Assembly (NCBI GenBank): GCA_046757585.1 | Contig: JBHHYR010000101.1 | Location: 1 to 13,399 of the forward strand | DNA: 13,399 nucleotides | Origin: JBHHYR01 sp046757585 | GTDB taxonomy: Bacteria > Desulfobacterota > Binatia > HRBIN30 | Reading direction: 5' to 3' | Part shown: positions 7,021-13,399 of the stretch, piece after piece | Layout: each line of letters starts with the position of its first letter | Position numbering within the stretch: the stretch's first letter is position 1 | Translations under genes and position numbers: made by a program | Notes under the pieces: model-generated | The model's database searches: none | The model's input: only the letters and a program-made list of their open reading frames with translations | What the model was told of the DNA's origin: nothing

Positions 7021-8046
7021 ATGCAGGGCCACGTGTTGGAACGGCCTGGGGAGATCTCATTTCGCGAGCTGCCCCGACCCGCGGCCGGTCCAGATGATAT
7101 CGTCGTACGTGTGCGCGCTGCCCTGACCTGTGGCACCGACGTCAAGGCTTTCCAACGTGGGCATCCGAAGTTTCCGATGCCGACCCCGTTTGGCCACGAG
7201 TTTTCGGGAGAAATCGCCGAGATCGGTGCGCGGGTGCGCGGCTTTCGGGAGGGCGATGCGGTCCTGGCCGTCCCCACGGCGCCGTGCGGGCGATGTTACT
7301 ACTGCGAACGCGCACAGGAGAACCTCTGCGAAACGGTGATGGAAACGATGGTGCTCGGTGCGTACGCAGAGTACATCAGGTTGCCGGCGCGGATCGTCAA
7401 CATCAACGTCTACCCGAAGCCGCGCAGACTACCGTTTCCCGTTGGCGCGCTGCTCGAGCCGCTGGCCTGTGTGCTGCATGGTCTGGAATCCGTTTCCCTG
7501 CGCCCCGACGATCGAGTGGTTCTGCTCGGTGCTGGCGCCATCAGCTCGCTCCACTTGCTTGCCCTGCGTGCCATGGGCCTACAACGGATCGTCGTCGTCG
7601 GGCGCCGGCCGAACCGGGCGTCTTTCGCCGCCCAGCTTGGCGCAGATGCAACCTTTACGGACGGTCTGGCAAGCGCCCGGGAACGGGTGCTGACGCACAC
7701 ACGGGGACGCGGCGCGGACATCGTAATTGAATGCACTGGGCAGCTCGACGTCTGGGAAGCCGCGCCGGCGCTTGCCCGGCGAGGGGGCCAAGTGGTGTTG
7801 TTCGGCGGCTGCCCTGCCGGGACGCAGGTGCGCATCGACACGCAGCGGTACCATTACGAGCAGCTTCGCATCATCAGCCCCTTTCACCACACGCCGCGCG
7901 CGGTGCGCCGGGCGTATGACCTGCTGACCAGCGACGAGTTCGAGGGGCAGGCCCTGATTAGCGGTACGTACCCGTTGAAGGATCTCTCGAAGGCGCTGAA
8001 CGAGCACCACAGGGGCGCAGGAATCAAGTTCGCCCTCGTTCCCTGA
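7021..8046 (+). CDS. Zinc-dependent medium-chain alcohol/polyol dehydrogenase, NADP-type signature
   Basis: This 341-residue protein is a cytoplasmic oxidoreductase of the zinc MDR superfamily (sorbitol/threonine dehydrogenase-like). Catalytic-zinc ligands are visible as Cys37 (Cys-Gly-Thr-Asp), His59-Glu60 and Glu146 (Leu-Glu-Pro). The structural zinc site is Cys89, Cys92, Cys95 and Cys103. The Rossmann loop is Gly-Ala-Gly-Ala-Ile-Ser (170-175), with Ser in place of the last Gly. The second Rossmann strand ends in Gly-Arg-Arg (193-195) rather than an acidic residue, which points to NADP(H). An in-frame ATG at 6973 would add 16 residues. I prefer 7021 because the family normally begins just before this Glu-Arg-Pro-Gly motif, GGAAGG lies 10 nt upstream, and the length then equals that of the downstream paralogue; the promoter-like motif would instead suit 6973. 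The second dehydrogenase starts 4 nt after the stop, so this is an operon. Substrate unknown. Confidence 0.88.
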   Translation: MQGHVLERPGEISFRELPRPAAGPDDIVVRVRAALTCGTDVKAFQRGHPKFPMPTPFGHEFSGEIAEIGARVRGFREGDAVLAVPTAPCGRCYYCERAQENLCETVMETMVLGAYAEYIRLPARIVNINVYPKPRRLPFPVGALLEPLACVLHGLESVSLRPDDRVVLLGAGAISSLHLLALRAMGLQRIVVVGRRPNRASFAAQLGADATFTDGLASARERVLTHTRGRGADIVIECTGQLDVWEAAPALARRGGQVVLFGGCPAGTQVRIDTQRYHYEQLRIISPFHHTPRAVRRAYDLLTSDEFEGQALISGTYPLKDLSKALNEHHRGAGIKFALVP

Positions 8047-8050
8047 GGTG

Positions 8051-9076
8051 ATGAAGGTCGCACGTCTTTACGATTACCTGGACGTTCGCATCGAAGAAGA
8101 CCCGATTCCGCGGCCGAGCCGGCGGGAAGCGCTCGTGCGGTTACGCGCCTGCGGGATCTGCTCGGGCGACGTGGTGCCGTGGTACATTCGCAAGAAGGCG
8201 CCGCTGGTCTTCGGCCATGAGCCGGTTGGAGAGATCGTCGAACTGGGAGCCGAGGTGGAGCATCTGAAGACGGGAGCCCGCGTCTTCGTCCACCACCACG
8301 CCCCCTGCCTCACCTGCCGGGCCTGCCGGCGTGGCGAGTTCGTGCAATGCCCAACGTGGCGCGCATCGAAGATCGTTCCCGGCGGCATGGCGGAATACTT
8401 CCTCGTCCCAGAGACAAACCTGTTCGCCGATACCCTCGCCTTACCGCACGCAGTCAGTGACGAAGATGGCACCCTGGTCGAACCGACCGCGTGTGTCGTC
8501 AAATCGTTGACTCGCGCCGGGCACGTGGCTGGTGCCTCCGTACTGATCATCGGCTTGGGCGTCATGGGCCAGCTGCACGTCATTCTGGCCAAGCATCTCG
8601 GCGCACGGCTGGTGATCGGCGCAGATCTCCTGCCCGTGCGCTGTGCCCGCACGCGAGACCTCGCTGCAGACGTGGTCATTGATGCGTCCGCCGGCAATCT
8701 GCTGCCCCGCGTCTTAGACGTCACAGACGGCGCGGGAGCCGAGATCGTGATCGTCGGACCCGCGACTGTCGAGGCGCTGGAGGCCGGACTTGCCTGCGTT
8801 GCAAAAGGCGGCAGCATCGTCCAGTTCATGGGAACGCCTCCCGAGGCGCATCTGCGGCTGCCGACGCATGACGTCTACTTTCGCGAGATCCGTCTGATTC
8901 CGAGTTATTCCTGTGGGCCCATCGAGACACGAACAGCCCTGGGGTACATCGCGGCGGGCATCGTGTCAGCACATCAGGTTGTCACGCACCGCTTCCCGCT
9001 CGAAGCCGCGGGCGACGCATACCGCGTTGCGGCCGAGGACGCCAGCGCCGTGAAGACGGTCGTGACGGCGCCGTAA
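8051..9076 (+). CDS. Zinc-dependent medium-chain alcohol/polyol dehydrogenase, NAD-type signature
   Basis: This second MDR dehydrogenase has 341 residues, the same length as its upstream neighbour. Catalytic-zinc ligands are Cys37 (Cys-Gly-Ile-Cys-Ser-Gly-Asp), His56-Glu57 and Glu144 (Val-Glu-Pro). The structural zinc site is Cys86, Cys89, Cys92 and Cys100. The Rossmann motif Gly-Leu-Gly-Val-Met-Gly (168-173) is canonical, and Asp192 at the end of the second strand predicts NAD(H) use, unlike the neighbour. The ATG at 8051 follows the upstream stop by 4 nt, and GAGGTG directly before it can act as ribosome-binding site; the GTG at 8048 is an alternative. Translational coupling is likely. The pair may oxidise successive or related hydroxyl groups or exchange reducing power, but nothing in the sequence identifies the substrate. 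The stop codon directly abuts a 16-bp palindrome. Confidence 0.88.
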   Translation: MKVARLYDYLDVRIEEDPIPRPSRREALVRLRACGICSGDVVPWYIRKKAPLVFGHEPVGEIVELGAEVEHLKTGARVFVHHHAPCLTCRACRRGEFVQCPTWRASKIVPGGMAEYFLVPETNLFADTLALPHAVSDEDGTLVEPTACVVKSLTRAGHVAGASVLIIGLGVMGQLHVILAKHLGARLVIGADLLPVRCARTRDLAADVVIDASAGNLLPRVLDVTDGAGAEIVIVGPATVEALEAGLACVAKGGSIVQFMGTPPEAHLRLPTHDVYFREIRLIPSYSCGPIETRTALGYIAAGIVSAHQVVTHRFPLEAAGDAYRVAAEDASAVKTVVTAP

Positions 9077-9092
9077 CGTGTGAGCTCACACG
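9077..9092. repeat. Perfect 16-bp palindrome CGTGTGAGCTCACACG
   Basis: It begins on the base after the stop codon of the second dehydrogenase. It is perfectly symmetric, so it could be a dimeric regulator site or form a hairpin in RNA. On the plus strand it is followed by A-rich rather than T-rich sequence, so it is not a standard intrinsic terminator for the dehydrogenase operon. It lies just past the U-tract of the minus-strand terminator at 9097-9126. Confidence 0.6.
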
Positions 9093-9096
9093 ACAG

Positions 9097-9126
9097 AAAA
9101 AAAGGGGCAATCCCGCGGATCGCCCC
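9097..9126 (-). terminator. Rho-independent terminator of the lipoprotein gene
   Basis: On the minus strand GGGGCGATCC, loop GCG and GGATTGCCCC form a 10-bp stem (one G-U pair), followed directly by seven T. It lies 27 nt past the lipoprotein stop. The plus-strand reading has no T tract after the stem, so it acts mainly leftward. Confidence 0.88.
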
Positions 9127-9153
9127 TCGTATGCCGTGTCGAACCCAACCCTA

Positions 9154-9417
9154 CTACTTCATCATATGCTTTTGGAAAATGGCTTCAGCCTTTTGTGCAG
9201 CCGCCTCGGCCCGCTGCGCAGCCTCCGACGCACTTCTGGCAGCTGCTTCCGCCTTGTTCGCCGCCGCTTCAGACTTGCTTGCCGCCGCTTCGATCCTCGC
9301 CGCCATGGCCTGTTCGGCCGGCGACGGCTCGTTCTTGGCGCAACCGGCCGTCAGACTGACGAACAACCCCATGCTGACGACAGCTGCGGCAACCTGTGTT
9401 TTCTTCCCGAACCGCAT
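9154..9417 (-). CDS. Small alanine-zipper outer-membrane lipoprotein (Lpp/OprI-like)
   Basis: This 87-residue lipoprotein has a signal peptide ending in the lipobox Leu-Thr-Ala-Gly-Cys, with the lipidated Cys at 26. The mature 62 residues, after a short linker, form an Ala-rich heptad coiled coil: six or so consecutive seven-residue units of the type Ala-Ala-Ala-x-Lys-x-Glu, ending at a C-terminal Lys. This matches the design of the major outer-membrane lipoproteins Lpp and OprI, trimeric Ala zippers whose C-terminal Lys can be linked to peptidoglycan; the linkage here is inferred. Residue 27 is Ala, not Asp, so transfer to the outer membrane is expected. A perfect Shine-Dalgarno sits at 9431-9422, tandem TAG stops end the gene, and a strong terminator follows, all consistent with high expression. 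It lies 184 nt after the FecR gene on the same strand, with a possible terminator between them, so it may have its own promoter. Confidence 0.88.
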   Translation of the reverse strand: MRFGKKTQVAAAVVSMGLFVSLTAGCAKNEPSPAEQAMAARIEAAASKSEAAANKAEAAARSASEAAQRAEAAAQKAEAIFQKHMMK

Positions 9418-9421
9418 CGTC

Positions 9422-9431
9422 TCACCTCCTT
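9422..9431 (-). promoter_or_regulatory. Consensus Shine-Dalgarno AAGGAGGTGA
   Basis: The sequence is complementary to the 16S rRNA 3' end over about ten bases, with GGAGG placed 7 nt before the lipoprotein ATG at 9417. It is by far the strongest ribosome-binding site in the window and suggests abundant translation. Confidence 0.9.
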
Positions 9432-9487
9432 CTCATCACGCTCACCACGTGGCGTCCCCTCGATGACGTTGACCAGTTTCATGACAC

Positions 9488-9515
9488 AAAAACCCGGATG
9501 CCGCAAGGCCCAGGG
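9488..9515 (-). terminator. Possible intrinsic terminator after the FecR gene
   Basis: On the minus strand CCC-t-GGGCC, loop TTGC, then GGC-at-CCGGG can pair as an 8-bp stem with two bulges, followed by TTTTT. It would separate the FecR gene from the lipoprotein gene. Bulges make it weaker than the terminator at 9097. The rest of the 184-nt gap holds only a lone TTGACG box (minus, 9549-9544) without a convincing -10. Confidence 0.45.
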
Positions 9516-9601
9516 TGTTACCCCAAATGGCAAAACAGCAATTCGTCAAGGACAGTCCCCCGGCCGTGGCACGCACTGGAACTCCAAGGCAACGTAGCAC
9601 C

Positions 9602-10513
9602 TCAGAATCCGACCTTGACGCTGCCTGCTGGTACCTTTCCGGGCGGGGTGCTTCGAAAGCCCAGAAGCGGTTGCGTATTGGTTGCAATATCCGGCGACAT
9701 GCGCTGCACCAATGAGGCAGTGGGCGCAGCGAGGATCAGGCGCGCCGGGGCCCTCGTTTTCCTCTGCGGCACACCTCGTCCCGGAACGTCCTCCGCGGCC
9801 AGCAAGCGGCCGTTCACGGCGGGGTGCTGCACATCCAACCCGTCGCGGCCACCCGTGCCCACAATCTCCAGGCCGCTCAAGTATCGTCGGAACCGAGCGT
9901 CGTTCAGATGCTCCGCCCCAGTGGGAAAGCGTCCTCGTTCGACTCGAGTAAAGGCGCGCGGGCCAACACGCACCGCGCCGCCCAGTACCGCCAACTTGCC
10001 GACCACTTCGACTGTGCCGTCCACACCGACGATGTCAGTGAATCCTGCCGTACTGTCATGAAGCACGACGAACTCCGTACCGCCCACGCGTGCAATCGCC
10101 GTTGGTGTCTCCACCTCGTAGCGCGCGCGCGGGTGCCGGTAATACTCGCTCACCCAGCAGCGAATCTTCCCCTTCGCGACCCGGAGCAGCGATGCAAACC
10201 GGTGCGAGGCTGGATCGAAAACCTGCGTATCGACTGTCAGGACCGTCGCCGGAGCGAGGTCAAGCACGGAATCGTCGCGAAAGACGATCTTGGCCTGATC
10301 ATTGGGCCCAGTGCGCAGCCGGTCTCCGGGGAACACCGGCACCCCGATGCTCGCGTTCTGCCAGATTCGCGCCCGCCGCACTTGCAGTGTTCCCACCACC
10401 GCTGCAACCGTCCCGGCTTCCGACTGCGCTTGTGCGGGCGTCGAACCGAGCAGCGCTGCGACCAGGATCCACAAGATCAGTCTCCGTGAAACCCACATCA
10501 TCGTATCTCTCAT
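9602..10513 (-). CDS. Periplasmic FecR-domain protein
   Basis: This 303-residue protein has a signal peptide (Arg-Arg, hydrophobic core, Ala-Gln-Ala cleavage site after residue 29). Residues about 33-150 form a FecR domain: a Val-Gly-Thr-Leu-Gln-Val strand, Pro-Gly-Asp-Arg-Leu-Arg-Thr-Gly, the Phe-Arg-Asp-Asp-Ser segment, Val-Ala-Lys-Gly-Lys-Ile and then Ala-Arg-Val-Gly-Gly-Thr-Glu-Phe. There is no N-terminal cytoplasmic sigma-regulator part and no ECF sigma factor beside it. It is therefore a secreted stand-alone FecR protein, not a classical FecR anti-sigma regulator. The C-terminal third has no domain I recognise and ends in Val-Gly-Phe. Its ATG overlaps the stop of the TPR-barrel gene by 4 nt (ATGA), indicating translational coupling. 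Proteins of this type often accompany TPR and beta-barrel export genes; a structural role at the envelope is inferred. Confidence 0.85.
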   Translation of the reverse strand: MRDTMMWVSRRLILWILVAALLGSTPAQAQSEAGTVAAVVGTLQVRRARIWQNASIGVPVFPGDRLRTGPNDQAKIVFRDDSVLDLAPATVLTVDTQVFDPASHRFASLLRVAKGKIRCWVSEYYRHPRARYEVETPTAIARVGGTEFVVLHDSTAGFTDIVGVDGTVEVVGKLAVLGGAVRVGPRAFTRVERGRFPTGAEHLNDARFRRYLSGLEIVGTGGRDGLDVQHPAVNGRLLAAEDVPGRGVPQRKTRAPARLILAAPTASLVQRMSPDIATNTQPLLGFRSTPPGKVPAGSVKVGF

Positions 10514-12087
10514 AACGTCATGCGCACGAGTGCTGAGACGATATTGCGATCGTAATCAAACGCGGAAATGTTCGAGTTATTGATGACCCCGAAGTAGCTC
10601 AGACTGACGGAGAGGTGTCGGGTGAGTTCCCGCGTCAACGCAAGGCCGAACTGGTGCTCATTGTCGTGGCGGCGGAATTGGAAGTTGGCCCGGCTGTTGA
10701 GGAACTGGTAGTCCTCCAAGCGGCCCGTGTAGCTGAACTCGGCGCGCACCAGGGAGAGCACGGGCAGGGCGAGGCCGATGTCCACCTGATGTCCATTATT
10801 TTCGAAGTCCCTGGCCCCGAGCCCGCTGGCGAAGGTGTCTTCTGAATCGAACTGATACCCAACGCTGAGCACGCGATCGGGACTGCCAAGCGTCAGATAT
10901 TGGCGCACACCGAGTGCATGGTCCGCTGCGTCGCGCGCCGGATCGAACGGTCGACGAAAAAAATCGCGTACACGAAAGGTGTAATAGACCTGCGTGGCGG
11001 CGTTTCGCCCTTCGGTCAGGGCAACCCACGGAGTAGCGAGCCCCTCCTGGAAGAAAGACTGGTAATTGAGGGCGTAGAAATCGTACGTTGCAGCCACGCC
11101 GTAGCTCACACGGGCTGGTCTCGACGCCGCTTCGAGCCGGACCCGGTGCCCTTGCAGGTCAAATTCGTTGAGTCGGAAATGGATACTCTGAGAGAAGTCG
11201 TATTCGGCCCGCAGGGATCCGAAGTCGGTGTCGAGTAGCCGGTAGTCACCCCCCAGCGCAATCACGGACCGGCCATCGGACTGCCGGCTGATGCCCTCCG
11301 CCGCCTTCACCTCGGAGTCGGACGGCGCAATGACGACGTTGTCGTCGTATTCGAACCCCAGCTCCCCGTACAGCGACCACCGCTTCCTGCGCTCGCGCCG
11401 GAGTGCAGACGGGGGCTGGCGAGCTTCGACACCGGCCAGGTAACGCGCCGCTGTTCTACCGAGTTGTGATTCCGGCTGCTCGCGGGCGGCACGACTGAGC
11501 TCGGCCCGTGCCGCAGCGGTTTTCCCCTGCCGCATCAACGCCAGGCCCGCGTAGTACTGCGCCGCGGGCCGAAGGGCAGGATCCGCTTTCGCCTCATTCA
11601 AGTATGCTCCGGCGGCAGTATCATCGCCCAAGCGGTACAGAGTAAGGCCGAGAAAAAAGGCGGCGGTAAAACGATCGCCGCCCTGCTGGCGGGCTCGTTC
11701 CAGCCACGCCTTCGCACCCCTGTATTGTCCGGCATCAAAATTCAAGATCCCGAGATCCAGCGCGGCGTGCGGCAGCGCAGGGTCGAGCTTCAGTGCGCGC
11801 GTGAGATCCCGGATCGCCGCTGCTCGTGCTCCACGCCGCGCCTGCGTCAGCCCCCGATAGTACAAGGCACCGGCATCGGTCCCGTCCGCTTGGACCGCCT
11901 GATCGAACAGGCGGTAAGCCCGCTCCCACTGCCCCGTGTTGAACGAAACGAGCCCGCGAGCATACAGCGCCTGCGACCGGACATTCGCCTCCGCGGGGGT
12001 CGCCAGCTGCACGACGCCGCTCAACGCCATCGCGCACAATCCCACCAATGTCGTTCGACCGGCCAAACGCCGTGCTCGCCGATTCAC
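10510..12087 (-). CDS. TPR protein with C-terminal outer-membrane beta-barrel (SLAM-like layout)
   Basis: This 525-residue protein has a signal peptide with cleavage predicted after Ala-Glu-Ala (34). Residues about 39-208 contain five TPR units of exactly 34 residues, with the conserved Gly at 45, 79, 113, 147 and 181. A basic linker (229-236) leads to a C-terminal domain of about 290 residues rich in alternating aromatic/polar strands and Asp/Asn turns. It opens with Tyr-Gly-Glu-Leu-Gly-Phe-Glu-Tyr-Asp-Asp-Asn and ends in Val-Arg-Met-Thr-Leu, as expected for an outer-membrane barrel. A periplasmic TPR domain plus barrel is the layout of Slam (DUF560) translocators and of PgaA/AlgK-E-like exporters; closest to Slam by length. 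Function as an exporter is inferred. Start is GTG 12087, the first possible after an in-frame stop, with AAGGGG 10 nt upstream. It lies 39 nt after the propeller gene and overlaps the FecR gene by 4 nt. Confidence 0.85.
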   Translation of the reverse strand: MNRRARRLAGRTTLVGLCAMALSGVVQLATPAEANVRSQALYARGLVSFNTGQWERAYRLFDQAVQADGTDAGALYYRGLTQARRGARAAAIRDLTRALKLDPALPHAALDLGILNFDAGQYRGAKAWLERARQQGGDRFTAAFFLGLTLYRLGDDTAAGAYLNEAKADPALRPAAQYYAGLALMRQGKTAAARAELSRAAREQPESQLGRTAARYLAGVEARQPPSALRRERRKRWSLYGELGFEYDDNVVIAPSDSEVKAAEGISRQSDGRSVIALGGDYRLLDTDFGSLRAEYDFSQSIHFRLNEFDLQGHRVRLEAASRPARVSYGVAATYDFYALNYQSFFQEGLATPWVALTEGRNAATQVYYTFRVRDFFRRPFDPARDAADHALGVRQYLTLGSPDRVLSVGYQFDSEDTFASGLGARDFENNGHQVDIGLALPVLSLVRAEFSYTGRLEDYQFLNSRANFQFRRHDNEHQFGLALTRELTRHLSVSLSYFGVINNSNISAFDYDRNIVSALVRMTL

Positions 12088-12126
12088 GCCTTCGTTGCCC
12101 CTTGCTGCAGCTCACATGCTCGCGGG

Positions 12127-13399
12127 TCAGTCAGCCTGCCTCGCGACAACTGCCCCGCCGGCATTCGGCGCAATGAACCGACCGAAGCCAGCTGGATGTT
12201 CTCCCACGTTGACGCTGGTCACCGTATGATCGGCCGCGTTGATCACCGAAACCGTCCCCCCGTTGTAGTTGGTCACGTACACCCGTGTGCCGGTCGGATC
12301 GACCGCCACTCCGAAGGGGTTGTTTTCCACCGGAATTGACGTCACGCTGTTATCCGACGTTTCGATCACCGACACGCTGTTACCCGAGAAGTCAGCGACG
12401 TACACCCGCGTGCCCGCGGGATCCACAGCAAGGCCAAGGGGGTGGCTGCCAACCGGCACCGACGCCACCGCCCGCGTCGCGAGGTCAACCACCGACACCG
12501 TGTCGCTGCCAGAATTCGCCACGTACAGCAACGTTCCCGCCGGGTTTACCGCCACGCCAAACGGGGCGGCGCCGACAGTGACGGTACTCACAGCGTTGGT
12601 GAGCGTATCGACGACCGAAACCGTATTGCCACCGCTGTCGCTCACGAACAGTTGGCTCCCCTGCGGGTCGATCGCGATGCCAACAGGCGCTCCGCCCAGC
12701 GTGAGCGTTGTCACCGCACCGGTGGCTGTAGCGATCACCGAGACGGTGCCACTGCCCTGGTTGGCGACATAAACCGTCGTGCCCGAGGGGTCGACCGCAA
12801 CACCCCCAACGCCCCTGGGCAAGCTTCCAAGCGTCACCGTATCCACCACAGCATTGGTAGCGGTATCGATCACCGATACGGTACGATCGATGACGTTCGT
12901 CACGTACACCCGCGTCCCGGTGGCATTCGCGGCCACCCCGAACGGTAACCTGCCAACAGGGATGGTGGCTGCGAGCGCATTGGTCCGGACATCAATCACG
13001 GAGACCGTGCCGCTCCCGGCGTTTGTGACGTAGGCGAGGCCAACGCCAGTCAACGTTGCCGCCGGCGTGGGCGTACCAGTCGGCGTCGCCGCTGCCGAGC
13101 CCGGCGTGGCGGTCTCGGTGAACACCGCGGTCGCGCTCCCCGTCGGTACCGCGGTTGCCGTCGAGGTCGGGTTCGCTGCCGGCGTAGGAGTCAGCGCTAC
13201 GGCAGTGGGCATCTCCGTTGGCGTCGCTGACGCAACGGCCGTTTGCGTTGGTCCCGGAGTATCAGTCTCGAACGGTGTCGCGCTGGACGCCACAGTGGCC
13301 GTGGCGCTCACGGTGAGCGTCGGAGTGGCCGTGGCCGTCGCGCTGGGCGTCGCAGTCGCGGTGGCAGTGGCCGTGTTCGTCACCGCCGGCGTCGCCGTA
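12127..13399 (-). CDS. Secreted Thr-Pro-rich seven-bladed YVTN beta-propeller protein (N-terminus beyond right edge)
   Basis: The frame is open to the window edge, so the true start and any signal peptide or dockerin-like domain are outside; a GTG at 13383 lies inside the linker and is not the start. The first 110 or so visible residues are a Thr/Pro/Ala/Ser linker. After it come seven blades of about 42 residues, each with the Tyr-Val-(Thr/Ala)-Asn...Thr-Val-Ser-Val-(Ile/Val) motif and a Pro-x-Gly-(Val/Leu/Ile)-Ala-Val-(Asp/Asn)-Pro-x-Gly-Thr turn. This gives a complete seven-bladed propeller of the YVTN/NHL-like surface-protein type. Such domains usually bind protein or glycan surfaces and are not enzymes. 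The chain ends 30 residues after the last blade with Gly-Arg-Phe-Ile-Ala-Pro. The TPR-barrel gene follows after 39 nt, so they are probably co-transcribed. Protein is most likely extracytoplasmic; ligand unknown. Confidence 0.9.
   Translation of the reverse strand, partial: TATPAVTNTATATATATPSATATATPTLTVSATATVASSATPFETDTPGPTQTAVASATPTEMPTAVALTPTPAANPTSTATAVPTGSATAVFTETATPGSAAATPTGTPTPAATLTGVGLAYVTNAGSGTVSVIDVRTNALAATIPVGRLPFGVAANATGTRVYVTNVIDRTVSVIDTATNAVVDTVTLGSLPRGVGGVAVDPSGTTVYVANQGSGTVSVIATATGAVTTLTLGGAPVGIAIDPQGSQLFVSDSGGNTVSVVDTLTNAVSTVTVGAAPFGVAVNPAGTLLYVANSGSDTVSVVDLATRAVASVPVGSHPLGLAVDPAGTRVYVADFSGNSVSVIETSDNSVTSIPVENNPFGVAVDPTGTRVYVTNYNGGTVSVINAADHTVTSVNVGEHPAGFGRFIAPNAGGAVVARQAD
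12140..13045. repeat. Seven tandem ~126-bp repeats encoding propeller blades
   Basis: Blade-encoding units recur every 123-133 bp; the motif encoding Tyr-Val-x-Asn occurs near 12278, 12400, 12520, 12642, 12766, 12900 and 13026. Units have diverged clearly at the DNA level. One unit (around 12800) is two codons longer through an extra Gly-Gly. No unit is broken. Confidence 0.8.
13050..13399. repeat. Low-complexity DNA encoding the second Thr-Pro/Ala linker
   Basis: Plus-strand GTCGCCGTGGC-like degenerate hexamers read on the minus strand as Thr-Ala and Thr-Pro dipeptides. Composition is similar to 1-631 but with more Ala and Val and fewer Arg codons. It continues beyond the right edge. Confidence 0.75.

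Noticed and set aside
8074..8829. Minus-strand open frame of 251 codons inside the second dehydrogenase
   Set aside because: The plus strand encodes intact zinc and Rossmann motifs; the antisense frame has no recognisable domain.
9824..10489. Plus-strand open frame antisense to the FecR gene
   Set aside because: No signal peptide, domain or ribosome-binding site; the FecR frame is supported by domain motifs and the overlap with the barrel gene.

Overview
This is a GC-rich window from a Gram-negative bacterium: it encodes a lipobox lipoprotein, a predicted outer-membrane beta-barrel, a periplasmic FecR-domain protein and several Sec-type signal peptides. Long Thr-Pro linkers joined to a dockerin-like module and to a YVTN beta-propeller, plus a fused double CaiB/BaiF CoA-transferase, recall uncultured deltaproteobacterial lineages such as Candidatus Binatota. 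That placement is inference from gene style, not something the sequence proves. I saw no rRNA, tRNA, CRISPR array, transposase or phage gene, and no gene-free stretch longer than 300 bases.

Layout. Positions 1-868 (minus): the N-terminal part of a secreted dockerin-like protein with a Thr-Pro linker that runs off the left edge. 1041-1499 (minus): a small flavin-type (PNPOx fold) oxidase. 1671-4564 (plus): a two-gene unit, a fused family III CoA-transferase followed by a universal stress protein. 4512-6861 (minus): holA (DNA polymerase III delta) and a YihY/BrkB membrane protein; the latter overlaps the stress-protein gene tail to tail. 7021-9076 (plus): two adjacent zinc-dependent medium-chain dehydrogenases of identical length. 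9097-13399 (minus): an envelope locus, read right to left: Thr-Pro/seven-bladed YVTN propeller protein (N-terminus beyond the right edge), TPR plus outer-membrane beta-barrel protein, FecR-domain protein, then a small alanine-zipper lipoprotein with a strong intrinsic terminator.

How the genes may work together. The central part is metabolic and housekeeping: CoA transfer onto an unknown carboxylic acid, NAD(P)-linked alcohol/polyol oxidation, stress response and clamp loading. The right third is the most unusual part. A 39-nt gap and a 4-nt stop/start overlap tie the secreted propeller, the TPR-barrel and the FecR protein together, so they plausibly form an envelope export or display module. 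The dockerin/Thr-Pro protein at the left edge has the same kind of linker and may be a related secreted protein. Three transcription-unit starts share a TTGAC-like box, a 17-nt spacer and a TA-N-N-GG hexamer just before an ATG, hinting at leaderless or near-leaderless transcripts.
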